This document shows positions 22,106-32,383 of a stretch of DNA of 64,000 bases, one piece after another. The position numbers were made by a program, and so were the translations under genes. The stretch lies in NCBI GenBank assembly GCA_905116865.2, contig CAJHNH020004669.1, positions 62,001-126,000 of the forward strand, in the 5' to 3' direction. Within the stretch, counting starts at the first letter, position 1. Every line of letters starts with the position of its first letter. A model generated the notes under the pieces. That model saw only the letters and a program-made list of their open reading frames with translations, made no database searches and had not been told where the DNA came from. The stretch comes from Candidula unifasciata. Taxonomy: Eukaryota; Mollusca; Gastropoda; Stylommatophora; Geomitridae.

Positions 22106-22570
22106 ATCCATTGCCTTCTGTCTTTGCCATTTTGATTTGCCTTGCCAGGTGGTGATCCGTTGAGCGACCGTCGGCAGAACTGGCTCACGGTCAGTTCTGT
22201 TGTTGGTAGTTCTCATCCATAGTTTTAAACCTTGAAGCGTGTTTCTCTTGGTCTGCCTCTACGCGTGCCTTTTCTACCGCATATCTTTTCCTTTGTGACA
22301 ATGTTGTCTGTTGTCTTTTTCTCATAATGTTACCAAGGGGCACTGTCTCCTATTGTTACATTATACTTTCTACCGTCTTTACCTTTTTTCTAAGCAGTCG
22401 CGAGTTCACCTGGCTGTTCTAGTTGAATGTAACATTTGTGTCAGAATTTGCGACTTAATTAAGGCTGCATATGTTATGTGTGTGATGTATTCACATTATG
22501 ATTCAGTACCATACAGTTTAAAGGGTTCTTCAAAACAGTTTGGTACTCTGTTTCTGGCATTTAGTGAAGA
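22106..22570. other. No gene seen
   Basis: Possibly LINE-derived on the minus strand near 22230-22280 (Gly-Arg-Arg-rich translation), but too weak to assign. Confidence 0.3.
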
Positions 22571-22573
22571 TTT

Positions 22574-22690
22574 CTTGTGTGGATTCTGGGTTCCATTTGG
22601 GGGTGGGGGGGGGGGGATAATAGACCCACTGTTTTACAACAAGCATATCGTCAAGGAAATTATGGATTTGCTGAGATCGGATGTGTTAGG
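22574..22690 (+). mobile_element. SINE-A head fragment
   Basis: GTGTGGATTCTGGGTTCC, ATAATAGACCCACTG and CAAGCATATCGTCAAGG follow the family A start, then the match ends. Confidence 0.5.
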
Positions 22691-23265
22691 TCTGAAGGCA
22701 TAGATATCTCAGCCTAGCAGTAAAGCACAACACAATGAACCACCCGCCAATATAGGGATGAAGGCGGCGGCGGCAGCAGCAGCAGGAGGATGATGATGCG
22801 GAGGAGGAGGAGAAGAAGAAGAAGAAGAAATGAAAGTGACCTGCTGGCCTGTATTACTCAAACAAAGGTCTGCAGTTAGAGTCTTTATTTTAATACAAAA
22901 CCCCCCCCCCCCCGTCCTATATATTCGGCGTTCCTTGGTTTTATTTAGCTGAAAACAAAATAATAAAGAAACTATCATAAGTAGTTTAAGTAAATAAAAA
23001 TAAACACGAAATTTAAATGTCTGTATACGGTGACAGACTGGACACAGAGTCAGCTGTACCAATGACAAGTGGACCCTATAGACGAAAAAGAAAGAGAACC
23101 ACCTTAATGATTAGTCAAGTGATAAAAAGTAATGTTAACTTTTTCAGTGCCACGGCAACTCACTATGCGTTCACCGATTACTGTTTATAAAGTATACGTT
23201 TATTTTCTGTTGTGGATTCTTCTGTTGCATTGATCTGTTTGTCCCAGTTGTTAGTTTTAGGTTTT
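22691..23265. other. No gene seen
   Basis: GGC/GCA/GAA triplet-rich stretch at 22762-22830 and a C-tract near 22901. Confidence 0.45.
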
Positions 23266-23528
23266 AAGGGCCCCACTTTTGGGGGAGAAAGAATAGAACC
23301 GGTGCATCCTAACGAGCATGACGTTCAAGGCGACTGAATTGTTGTGTTTCCTTCAAAGTTGCAGTGCGTCTGCCTGACTGGCGAGGAACCAACAGTTTGC
23401 ATACAAACCAGATATGTAAAATAGGCGTGCACGCAAAACTCAAGTTCCGGAACAAAATCCAGGAGTGGAAGAACAACCATAACGTTTCGCTGGAGTTTAC
23501 ATCCTCCGGTGAACATTAAAAAGAAGAA
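23266..23528 (+). mobile_element. SINE-A copy
   Basis: Contains AGGGCCCCACTTT, GTGCGTCTGCCTGACTGGCG, AACTCAAGTTCCGGAACAA and CGCTGGAGTTTACATCC, then AAAAAGAAGAAC. It lies about 660 bp upstream of the large gene. Confidence 0.7.
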
Positions 23529-23940
23529 CTGTAATATTCAATTCAGCACTTGATGTTTCATGTGGCAATCTCCTGCCTGGATAGCCGCCCTGGTTGATGT
23601 TTATCCACTATGTCTAAAACCATGAGTGTGCAGTGTTGGTGCTGAAACTAACACAACATACAAAGGCCATCCATTCCCAGCACTTTACCGAACTTTACTT
23701 AACTCGTGAATATCAATAAAAAGTCCATCTATTTTTCAAGCCCCAGATAAAGTCACAGATTAAAAAAAAAACGGCACTCTGGAATTGAATGAGGTGCTTG
23801 AGGCTAAGATAGTTAATGACCTTTTAGTGCAAGTGGGACCTCTTTGGTTTTTTTTGGTAAACAGTATTTGTTTTTAAGACCAAGCCTAGCCTACTGTCTG
23901 CATACATTTTGTTTTAAAACTTGAGTTGCTCTATTGCCAT

Positions 23941-24194
23941 GCTCTTTCATTTCAGAGAGAACAAGACGATGACTATGTTTGATTAGCATAAATGGTGACG
24001 TGACAGCGGCGTCAGGTTTGGCGTCTGCCATTGTTTGGTATACTCGTTCTTATATCGTGTGCCAAATCTGAAATGTGCATAATTTCCGCCCGCATTTGGA
24101 AAAGAAGCTTCTTGTTTCAATAACATTTCATACACGCACAAGGACGGACGTTTTTACACTTTAACGAACATTGGAGTAAGTAAACTACAGAACA
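23941..24194 (+). promoter_or_regulatory. Putative 5' leader with splice acceptor and small upstream ORFs
   Basis: A pyrimidine run ending in TTCAG at 23951-23955 fits a 3' splice site, so the coding exon may begin at 23956. The following 239 bases hold several short upstream ORFs, for example the six-codon ATG-ACT-ATG-TTT-GAT-TAG, and an in-frame stop just before the start codon. No clear TATA or initiator can be assigned. Inference from consensus only. Confidence 0.35.
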
Positions 24195-27100
24195 ATGAAT
24201 AGTCGGATTAGCAGAAGCACCCCGTATCTCCCGAGGTACCAGTCACTGTCACCAGCCCGCTCCCGCAGTCGTAGATTTCCATCACCCGGAGGCACATCGC
24301 AACCTAGCGAGCGGATTGTATACATCAACAATGCTCCATCTCGTGTGATCAACTCCTACCATGTGCACCACTCGCCGTCGCCAAGCAGAACCTACACGAT
24401 TCATTTATGCTCGAATAAAACCAAGAACCATCTGACAAGAGTCACCAGAAGCCACTCAGCCTGTGACATCAACTCTTCTCATGTGTACACGTCCCATGAG
24501 GAGATTTTCGACAGATCCTTGAAGGAGTCTGCGTTAAGGCAAGTAGGCAGCTCTGAAGAAATCTATCACGCAGTGCCATTCTTCCCCGACGTGACGCCGT
24601 CCGAAAGCGGCGTATCTTTCGGAGACTGGGAAGAAGGGTCGACTTTCGGAGGGGAGGATGACAGCGTGTCCCAGCATTCCTTTGGTAGTTCAAGCGCTTT
24701 TTGTGAAATAACGGTGGATAGCGAACTGGATAAATGTGACAGCGATAACTTCAGTGGGCCTGACTATACTGGAGACAGGGCTCTTGGCATTTTACATGAA
24801 CAATTTTCAGATACAAGGTATGCATTAAAGAAACGCAAATCACGACGATCAAGCGATGGTCTTGAGAATGGAGACTTCAAAATGACAGGACATGTTTCTG
24901 AGACGACACCCAGAAAAAGGGAACTTGTTTCCAGCCAGTCTTTGGATTTTAACAAATGCCGAACTCATGCTGAAGCTCTGAGTGTCCTTATACCTGAAAG
25001 TGAGGTATCTGGGAAGATAAATGGACAATTGGGCAAAGCAGGTAACAGAGGAAGCGTGTCGACCCCATTGGCTCATTCTACGCCTCACGTTAGTCCTGGT
25101 GGACCCGGAGAGTCTAAATTGTCCATTATGACAAGTTGGGATGCTGATGCCGTCGAAGGAGCCAATAAGGACATAGATCCCAAAACTGTAAAACCTGCAG
25201 GAACCTTGTCTGGCCAAGGGAATCATACAAGTTATTCGTCCAGATTTGAGGACTCCAGCTGTAACAGTAGTTGCTCTGAAGACAACTATTCTGATGTCTC
25301 TAATGTAACCACGTCGTCCCCTGTTACCCGTAAGATCAAATTGGTTAAGAAACCCTCAGATAAGCCAATAAGCTCTAAGAAATCACTTGAGCCACATGCA
25401 TTTCAACAGTCAAATACTGCGCAGGCTAGGATTAAAGGCGGTGAAGGTGGTGACCAAAAGCAGACTAATTCTGCACCAGAGGAGGTAAAACCTAACCGCC
25501 AGGACAGGCCACTACACATATTAAATGCTACAGAAATGCCCCAAGACCAGCAACAGTTATCCGCAAACACAAGTGAACAAGGGAAGCGGGCAGACAAGCA
25601 CACAGCTGGGGGTGAATGGTGGGCATCCTACGGTATCAGCACCACCGCAGGAGAGAAACCTAAAGTAATTCATGGAGAAGAAGACACTGAAAAATCACTT
25701 GCCTTGAGACGAGACCTTAAAGCTACAACGAAACAGGTTGCAGGAAGCATGCCATTAATTACTCCGGGAAAACACGGGCAAGAGAAACTTCGAAAATTGT
25801 CTCAAATGTCCCCACCTCGTGTGTCATCGCCGACTGAATCCTCGCCAGTTTCCCCAAACGATATTCCCAGTTTCCGGGAAAATGAGGAGCATTTAGCTCA
25901 GCACTTGATCTCACACCAGGTGGAAGAAGCCCGTCATGTGAGTGAGTTTGTGACATCGGAAAACATACGAAACCATCAGCAGTCAAACAGCGATGATGAT
26001 CAGCAGCTGGTGTCCGTAAACTTTAATCAGAACCTCTCCAAAACGTCGAGTGACGCGACGGAATATAGAAGTTCTATTTTGAACGAAGTGGAAATCCCAA
26101 CAAACGGGGAAATCTCAGAGTTGGAGCTGTACTCTGGGGTTTTATCACATGCTGACGAATACACACACGATTCCCAGCATCAAATAGTGCTTGATTCTCA
26201 GCGGACAGTAGTGCATGAGATTCAGCATGAAGTAGTGCCTGATTCTCAGCAGATAGTAGTACATGAGGCTCATCAGACAGTATCGGATGATTCTGAGCAA
26301 ACATTATTAAATGATTCTCAGCGTAAAGTGGTGCCTGATTCTCAGCAGGAAGTATTGCAGGAGTCTCAGCAAAAACTAGTGGATGTTTCTCAGCAGGTAC
26401 TATTGGAAGACAATCAGCAGAACCTACTGAGTGATTCTAAGAAGAAAATATTTCAGTATTCTCAGCAGAAATCAGTGGATGATTCTCAGCAGAATGTAGA
26501 ACACGAGTCTCAGCGGATAGTATTGGGTGATTCGCAGGATAAAGTAGAATATGAGCCTGAGCAGAAAGTAGTGGATGATTCTCAGCCGACAGTCTTGCAC
26601 GAGTCTCAGCAGAAAGTAGTGGATGATTCTCAGCAGACAGTCATGCTCGGGTCTCATCAGATAGTAGTGGATGATTCTCAGCAGACAGTGTTGCATGAGT
26701 CTCAGCAGAAAGAATTGGATGATTCTCAGCAGACACTAGCGAGTGAGATTGGGCACAAAGTAGTCGATAATTCTCAGCAGACACTAGTGAGTGAGACTGG
26801 GCAGAAAGTAGTCAATGATTCTCAGCAAACACTAGTGAGTGAGACTGGGCAGACCGAAGTTGATGATTCTCAGCAAACACTAGTGAGTGAGACTGGGCAG
26901 ACAGAAGTTGATGATTCTCAGCAGACACTAGTGAGTGAGACTGGGCAGACCGAAGTTGATGATTCTCAGCAGACACTAGTGAGTGAGACTGGGCAGACAG
27001 AAGTTGATGATTCTCAGCAGATACTAGTGAATGAGACTGGGCAGACCGAAGTTGATTATTCTCAGCAGACACTAGTGAGTAAGACTGGGCAGACAGAAGT

Positions 27101-30100
27101 TGATGATTCTCAGCAAACACTAGTGAGTGAGACTGGGCAGACAGAAGTTGATGATTCTCAGCAGATACTAGTGAATGAGACTGGGCAGACCGAAGTTGAT
27201 GATTCTCAGCAGACACTAGTGAGTGAGACTGGGCAGAAAGTAGTTGAGGATTCTCAGCAGACTCTAGCGAGTCAGACTAAGCAGACAGAAGTTGATGATT
27301 CTCTGCAAACACTAGTGAGTGAGACTGGGCAGAAAATAGTCGATGATTCTCAGCAAACACTAGTGAGTGAGACTGGGCCGAAAGTAGTCGATGATTCTCA
27401 GCAGACACTAGTGAGTGAGACTGGGCAGAAAGTAGTTGATGATTCTAATCAGACACTAGTGAGTGAGACTGGGCAGAAAGTAGTTGATGATTCTCATCAG
27501 ACAGTAGTGCACGAGTCTCAGCAGAAAGAAAATCTGTATGCCAAAGCTCTGTCTCATAGCACGGAAAATGAAGAGAAGATTGCTGACAGCACAGAGGAGA
27601 TTGAAGTAATGAAAACAGAATCATATAATGTTTCACCACAAACTGTTACAGTGTCCAGAGAGGCAGCCGATAGAACAAAAGACATTCAGTTTTCCCATGG
27701 AACTTCCACCGTGTATGGACACATCCTAGCTAAGACTGATTGCACGGACGGCACTTGCATGCTGACACTGGCACTGCTTGAAGATGTACCACAGCAGATA
27801 ACAGCTCGTTCGCCTGTACAGGAAACTAAAGAGATCGCACAGGAGGGGTCTGGTGTTATCACATACGTGTCTGAGCAGGAGGATGGCATCGAACATCTGA
27901 GAAACAGTTCTTATTTAGACAGTGCGACCTCAGATACTCTGGTTGAAGTTATTAGTGAGCTGGAAACCGTAAATATCCACGAAGATGTTATTCTTCTTGA
28001 AGACTGTGAAATAGGCAAGGAAAGAACGAACATTTTACAATACAGGGTGGTGGATAACACACTTTCTCTCAATAGGGAATCAGTTACAGACTGGAAGATG
28101 TGTAATGAGGAAACTAGCTCCAGTCATGACACTTTATTAGATAATGTGGATACTGTATTATTGGAGAAGAATTCCTATGCCCTCGACACATATGATTCAG
28201 ACAGATGTAGCGATATTAACGATAACGTGTTATCAAATATCGCGCCGGACACAGCTGCTACTGTTGTAGTGGTAGAAAGCACTGTTAGCGAGACTGTTTC
28301 TGCTAGCGAGAATATTCCAGGCATGACATTTTCCAACAGCGTTCTAGTAGAAGATGGTTCAGTTACAGTTGTAATAGAAGAAATCACGGTCAGACAGGAT
28401 CGTCATTTTAGCGATGATAATCCGGCCATGTCAGCTGCCAACGCCAGCACTAAAGAAGGCAAAGAAAATTTGGGAAAACCCCAAGCTGGCAGTATAGACT
28501 CTAAAAATATGGAGAATACCGGCTGCCGGGAAACCCCTCAAGTGGTCTTGCATGATGGTTCGTCAAAGTTAATTGTGGACTTTGTGAAATACAGCGACCC
28601 TGACCTCGATCTGTGTCCTGAAACAATTGGCTTGCCTGGAAATCCACCGCCTTCATCATGTTCAGATGACGAATCTCAAGATGCGAATACAAATGTCGCG
28701 TATAAAAGCGCAACAGACAGTACAGTTCGCAACAGTCTCGAGCAGCAGCTCATTGAAGTTGGGAATAACAGAACTACAACCAGTCTGTCGGATCACATTG
28801 AGAGCACATATGGTCACACTGCCAAGGCGATTCTAATCGAATCTGCAGTCAAACCGAATGATGTTGTGAAAAGTGACGAGAAGAGGTTTAGCAGCTTTAC
28901 AGAAGATGTACCGAATTTGGCAGACAAACAAGTTGTTGTATACACCTCCAGCCTCCTCGAGAAGACAGTGATAGTTATTCCAACAGACACGGAAGAATTC
29001 AATAGAGCAAATGAGTTATTAACTACAAGTGCAGAGATATTAGCCCCGCCGGTCACGGAGCCATTCACTGCAGCAGATAAGGAGACATTTCCTACAACAG
29101 ACAAGGAAATATCCCATAGAACAGTGAAAGAGGTATCCCATACAACAGACAGCAAGATATCCTCTACAACAGATAATGGTGTCTGCGCTGCAGCAAGTAA
29201 GGAGGTATTTACTGCAACAGATCAGGAGTTATTTGCTACGAAAGACAAGGATCCATTCACCACACAAGAGGCATGCACTACACCAGAGAAGGAGACACTC
29301 TTTGTAACAGGAAAAAGGGAACTCCATACAACAGGCAAGAGTTGTACCACTGTCACCCCAAAAGAATTTCGTTCACATATAAGTGAAGAACACATCAGCA
29401 TAGACACATCAATTGATACTTCCTTATTGAAGTCTTTACCTGCCACATCGTGGAATAGCGCTGCAGAAATAGTACACCAGTTGAGCCAACCAGCAACAGT
29501 GGAACAGGTAACCATACCTGTATCGTCATTATCTACTTCAGGTTTGATTATTGAGACATCGTCTACACTCTTTCCATCTCCTCTCTCATCTCCGTGCTTG
29601 CTTGCCGAGACATCGTTACAAGCTGAAAACTTCTTGGCGCCAGATAGTGAGCAGGAGACCGTCATCAGCACGGAATCTGGTGTAGATTTTGCTTACGACG
29701 TTTCTTCACCTGCCACCAGTATTTCACAACTCCAGGCGGGGGAAACATTGGATTCAATAGCTCAAACATTAGAAGCAACAATGCATCCTAACGATCCTTT
29801 GGAAAAACTACAAGCTCAGCTATCCTTATTTTCTGGGGACACCGGTTTGAACATTAATGTTGATAGAAATCCGCAACAAGAAGCACAAGATAACTTTCAG
29901 AACATTGTTCGTGCAAGTGCAGGTAATTTCACTGACTTTTCTAAAGACCAGTATGAAAGTTTTGGAGATGAATCTTTCCTGGACCATACACTTGACGGTG
30001 TTGGTCTCAGAGAGGGGTTGGATAATTCCACAAAGATTAGCATAGACAATGCTGATGGTCTACACGCTGTTGGAAGATATGTAGACAGTGAGTACGACAA

Positions 30101-32093
30101 TGTTACAACAGCCAGCGAGCCAGTGGAGCCACAGTTGTTTACAAGACCTCACCATCTGCATTTATTACAGTTCGCCAACACCAAAACCAGTAACCTGTGG
30201 GCGCTGCAGGAAGAGACAGAGAGTGCTATGAACACTCCTTCTCCTAAACAGTCACGTGCCACGTTTGTCACCGACGATAGCAGTAACCTTCATTCACGTT
30301 ACTCTGTTCAGATAATCCAGAATAATTCAACAGAGAAAAATGCACAGGATGACCAGATCAGACGGTTGCTAAATGGACAGAAACAGCTTATGTCAGAATC
30401 TGTAATTGTTGAAGCAAACAAAGAAAACGAGTCAGTGATGAATAGCGTAGACAGCAACAGTGGTCATTTTGAAAGTGAAAGTGAAAGTGAAGACACTCAT
30501 ACACAAAGTGCAGTAACGGCGGTTAGCATGGATAATGCTAGCATGCTTGCTGCTGATGAATCGAATAAGTCTGAAAATAGTCTTTCTAACATTGTACATA
30601 GACAGACACCAGAGATTACCTCCGGTGTTTTCAGAGCACAGTTAGTCAATATTACTTCTCCCGATGAGCTGGACTGTGGAGTTAATTCTAATGTCGATAG
30701 AGAGAAGAATCGTGTTTCCTACCTTGGAACAATTACACCAGATCTAGGTTTGTTAACGAACAGCACACTAGGCGAAATCACACTAGACCCTATGTCTTCA
30801 TTAGACGCATTATCTACATCGTTGAAACAGTTTGACAGAACAGATATAGACACGGGAGATACGAAGCCATTTCTTTTACCCGCCGATTCACCTTATACAC
30901 CAGACACGGAAAACTATAACGTCAGCTCAGTGCGGACATTTGACATTGTTGATGAAAGAAACAGTAGTGGAGATGCCAATAAGGCTTCATCTTATCTGCC
31001 GACGCGCACCCTTGATCAGTCAGACGTGTCCACAAATATAACACAACTACCTACAGAGACAAACAGTGAATCCGTTTACACTTGTACGGGGACAGCTGAA
31101 ATTAAAAAGACCTCGCTGATTGACAGTCCAGTTCTTACACCCCGCACAAATCTCACACCTGTTTTTACCAAAAATGTTATGAATCGCAAACTCACCAACG
31201 CAAAAATTAAACAGTTTGAGAAAATCCTGTATGAGTTCAACAAAGGTTTGTGCACTAGTCAGGATATTTCTGACTTTCTATTTTTCTGTGAAAATTATGC
31301 TGACTATACAAATTCATCATCATCTCCAGAAGAGCTGTATAAGTATTTCACAAACGATGACTCTGAAAAAGTACAGAATCATACATGCATTACACTGGAG
31401 GACGAAGACATGAATACATTCAGATTCAAGCGCTACTTGAAGAAATCCCACGCCAAACGAAACAATGGCAGAAAAATCTTGCGATTCCTCAGTAGACTGA
31501 GCTGCGTTTCAGAATCTCAGAGTTCGTTGCAGAATTCACCTTTCGACATTTCAAGTGGCAGAGTTAAAAACGCTGACAAAGACGCACATATTTTCAGCAT
31601 GGACTCTATGGCCAAATCCAAAATGAGAATCTCCAACCCAGTTCTGATAAGTTCCACATCTTTCCAACTCCACAACATTTTAAATGCCTCCGCCGTGAGA
31701 CAAGACAATAACGGCAACACTAACTTCGACTCTCCCCGAGCCAGCGCGGACAGTGCCTATTCCAGCCTCTCTGACCCAACCAGCGGATCTCTGAGCAGCC
31801 CAGCGTTTCGTCACACCCCAGGCCCCTTTGAGTCTGTCAGCAGCGTCTTCAGTCTGGACATCACAACCGGCGACTGGACAGTCCCCGACAACGTTTTTTC
31901 AAACACCTCCGACGCCACAACACGCACCACCTCTTTCGCCAAAACCGCCATGAATCAGTCAGGCGGTCAAGAAAAGAACACGATGTTCTCGTTATCAGAC
32001 GAGTTCCATCACTTTAACTTCAGCGAGAATGAAATCGACGCCGCATTGCTGAACAAGTTGCGTTACGGTCACTTAAAAGCAAAGCTAAACTGA
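24195..32093 (+). CDS. Large orphan repeat protein, 2632 aa, single open exon
   Basis: I do not recognise this protein and assign no function. The frame is open for 7.9 kb in a region where chance frames seldom exceed 150 codons, which argues for selection. An in-frame TAA lies at 24177-24179, so the ATG at 24195 (context gaacaATGa) is the natural start unless an upstream exon joins. No signal peptide or membrane segment is visible, suggesting an intracellular protein. Residues 1-75 are rich in Arg, Ser, Pro and Tyr. Residues about 120-180 are acidic and Ser-rich. Residues about 656-1112 hold SQQ-type tandem repeats. About 1624-1720 is a Thr/Lys/Glu block with recurring TTDKE-like units. Residues about 2332-2430 look most like a folded, helical and then basic segment (FEKILYEFNKG, later KRYLKKSHAKR). 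The C-terminus ends KLRYGHLKAKLN. Most of the rest is probably disordered and could be heavily phosphorylated. It may be one large exon of a longer gene. Certain as a reading frame, unknown in role. Confidence 0.85.
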   Translation: MNSRISRSTPYLPRYQSLSPARSRSRRFPSPGGTSQPSERIVYINNAPSRVINSYHVHHSPSPSRTYTIHLCSNKTKNHLTRVTRSHSACDINSSHVYTSHEEIFDRSLKESALRQVGSSEEIYHAVPFFPDVTPSESGVSFGDWEEGSTFGGEDDSVSQHSFGSSSAFCEITVDSELDKCDSDNFSGPDYTGDRALGILHEQFSDTRYALKKRKSRRSSDGLENGDFKMTGHVSETTPRKRELVSSQSLDFNKCRTHAEALSVLIPESEVSGKINGQLGKAGNRGSVSTPLAHSTPHVSPGGPGESKLSIMTSWDADAVEGANKDIDPKTVKPAGTLSGQGNHTSYSSRFEDSSCNSSCSEDNYSDVSNVTTSSPVTRKIKLVKKPSDKPISSKKSLEPHAFQQSNTAQARIKGGEGGDQKQTNSAPEEVKPNRQDRPLHILNATEMPQDQQQLSANTSEQGKRADKHTAGGEWWASYGISTTAGEKPKVIHGEEDTEKSLALRRDLKATTKQVAGSMPLITPGKHGQEKLRKLSQMSPPRVSSPTESSPVSPNDIPSFRENEEHLAQHLISHQVEEARHVSEFVTSENIRNHQQSNSDDDQQLVSVNFNQNLSKTSSDATEYRSSILNEVEIPTNGEISELELYSGVLSHADEYTHDSQHQIVLDSQRTVVHEIQHEVVPDSQQIVVHEAHQTVSDDSEQTLLNDSQRKVVPDSQQEVLQESQQKLVDVSQQVLLEDNQQNLLSDSKKKIFQYSQQKSVDDSQQNVEHESQRIVLGDSQDKVEYEPEQKVVDDSQPTVLHESQQKVVDDSQQTVMLGSHQIVVDDSQQTVLHESQQKELDDSQQTLASEIGHKVVDNSQQTLVSETGQKVVNDSQQTLVSETGQTEVDDSQQTLVSETGQTEVDDSQQTLVSETGQTEVDDSQQTLVSETGQTEVDDSQQILVNETGQTEVDYSQQTLVSKTGQTEVDDSQQTLVSETGQTEVDDSQQILVNETGQTEVDDSQQTLVSETGQKVVEDSQQTLASQTKQTEVDDSLQTLVSETGQKIVDDSQQTLVSETGPKVVDDSQQTLVSETGQKVVDDSNQTLVSETGQKVVDDSHQTVVHESQQKENLYAKALSHSTENEEKIADSTEEIEVMKTESYNVSPQTVTVSREAADRTKDIQFSHGTSTVYGHILAKTDCTDGTCMLTLALLEDVPQQITARSPVQETKEIAQEGSGVITYVSEQEDGIEHLRNSSYLDSATSDTLVEVISELETVNIHEDVILLEDCEIGKERTNILQYRVVDNTLSLNRESVTDWKMCNEETSSSHDTLLDNVDTVLLEKNSYALDTYDSDRCSDINDNVLSNIAPDTAATVVVVESTVSETVSASENIPGMTFSNSVLVEDGSVTVVIEEITVRQDRHFSDDNPAMSAANASTKEGKENLGKPQAGSIDSKNMENTGCRETPQVVLHDGSSKLIVDFVKYSDPDLDLCPETIGLPGNPPPSSCSDDESQDANTNVAYKSATDSTVRNSLEQQLIEVGNNRTTTSLSDHIESTYGHTAKAILIESAVKPNDVVKSDEKRFSSFTEDVPNLADKQVVVYTSSLLEKTVIVIPTDTEEFNRANELLTTSAEILAPPVTEPFTAADKETFPTTDKEISHRTVKEVSHTTDSKISSTTDNGVCAAASKEVFTATDQELFATKDKDPFTTQEACTTPEKETLFVTGKRELHTTGKSCTTVTPKEFRSHISEEHISIDTSIDTSLLKSLPATSWNSAAEIVHQLSQPATVEQVTIPVSSLSTSGLIIETSSTLFPSPLSSPCLLAETSLQAENFLAPDSEQETVISTESGVDFAYDVSSPATSISQLQAGETLDSIAQTLEATMHPNDPLEKLQAQLSLFSGDTGLNINVDRNPQQEAQDNFQNIVRASAGNFTDFSKDQYESFGDESFLDHTLDGVGLREGLDNSTKISIDNADGLHAVGRYVDSEYDNVTTASEPVEPQLFTRPHHLHLLQFANTKTSNLWALQEETESAMNTPSPKQSRATFVTDDSSNLHSRYSVQIIQNNSTEKNAQDDQIRRLLNGQKQLMSESVIVEANKENESVMNSVDSNSGHFESESESEDTHTQSAVTAVSMDNASMLAADESNKSENSLSNIVHRQTPEITSGVFRAQLVNITSPDELDCGVNSNVDREKNRVSYLGTITPDLGLLTNSTLGEITLDPMSSLDALSTSLKQFDRTDIDTGDTKPFLLPADSPYTPDTENYNVSSVRTFDIVDERNSSGDANKASSYLPTRTLDQSDVSTNITQLPTETNSESVYTCTGTAEIKKTSLIDSPVLTPRTNLTPVFTKNVMNRKLTNAKIKQFEKILYEFNKGLCTSQDISDFLFFCENYADYTNSSSSPEELYKYFTNDDSEKVQNHTCITLEDEDMNTFRFKRYLKKSHAKRNNGRKILRFLSRLSCVSESQSSLQNSPFDISSGRVKNADKDAHIFSMDSMAKSKMRISNPVLISSTSFQLHNILNASAVRQDNNGNTNFDSPRASADSAYSSLSDPTSGSLSSPAFRHTPGPFESVSSVFSLDITTGDWTVPDNVFSNTSDATTRTTSFAKTAMNQSGGQEKNTMFSLSDEFHHFNFSENEIDAALLNKLRYGHLKAKLN
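26161..27530 (+). repeat. In-gene coding tandem repeat: 8-aa units expanded to 16-aa units
   Basis: The first half (26161-26715) has diverged 24-bp units encoding variants of an 8-residue motif of the type VVxDSQQx. From about 26716 a 48-bp unit takes over, encoding DDSQQTLVSETGQTEV or a version ending QKVV. I count 16 such units before the array returns to the 8-residue style (DDSHQTVVHESQQKE). The array stays in frame throughout. Units 3-6 are nearly identical, which points to recent homogenisation, while the flanks are more diverged. Confidence 0.9.
29065..29350 (+). repeat. In-gene Thr/Lys/Glu degenerate repeat block
   Basis: Inside the large gene, short units of about 9-10 codons recur with the pattern TTDKE followed by a variable tripeptide (for example TAADKETF, TTDKEISH, TATDQELF). 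They are strongly diverged and not alignable to the SQQ array, so this is a second independent repeat in the same protein. Confidence 0.6.
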
Positions 32094-32151
32094 CAGTGAA
32101 CTCAGCTGAGGAGGGGAAGTGCTTTAAGGAACTGCAAATGAAATTCAGTCA

Positions 32152-32383
32152 GCGTCTGTGGCTTAGGCGTGCGATCGCTCTTCATATCGCATTGGTACCG
32201 GGTTCTATCCCAGCTACAGGCGTCTTTTCGTTTTGCGTTGGTTGGTTTTGACAGTAATATCCAGAGCCGACATTCAGTGAGTAGTGGCAAAGTACTGAAC
32301 CGTAAAATTTGCATAGAAAAACCACAACAGTAAAACAAATCCTGTGGTTGATTCTGCAACGTTCTGTAAAGGATATGAAACAT
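32152..32383 (+). mobile_element. SINE-B copy in the probable 3' UTR of the large gene
   Basis: Best-preserved tRNA-like head in this family: GTCTGTGGCTTAGGCGTGCG (box A) and GGTACCGGGTTCTATCCCAG (box B). The tail is GATTCTGCAACGTTCTGTAA then AGGATATG. It starts 59 bp after the TGA at 32091. Confidence 0.8.

Noticed and set aside
26812..27216. 134-codon minus-strand frame with repeated LLSAQSHSLVSAENH
   Set aside because: Shadow of the 48-bp coding array on the opposite strand; its openness follows from the repeat.
31600..31690. Possible small GTPase-binding (CRIB-like) motif around MRISNPVLISSTSFQLHN
   Set aside because: Only Ile-Ser-x-Pro and a late His fit; the key spacing is not met, so no claim is made.
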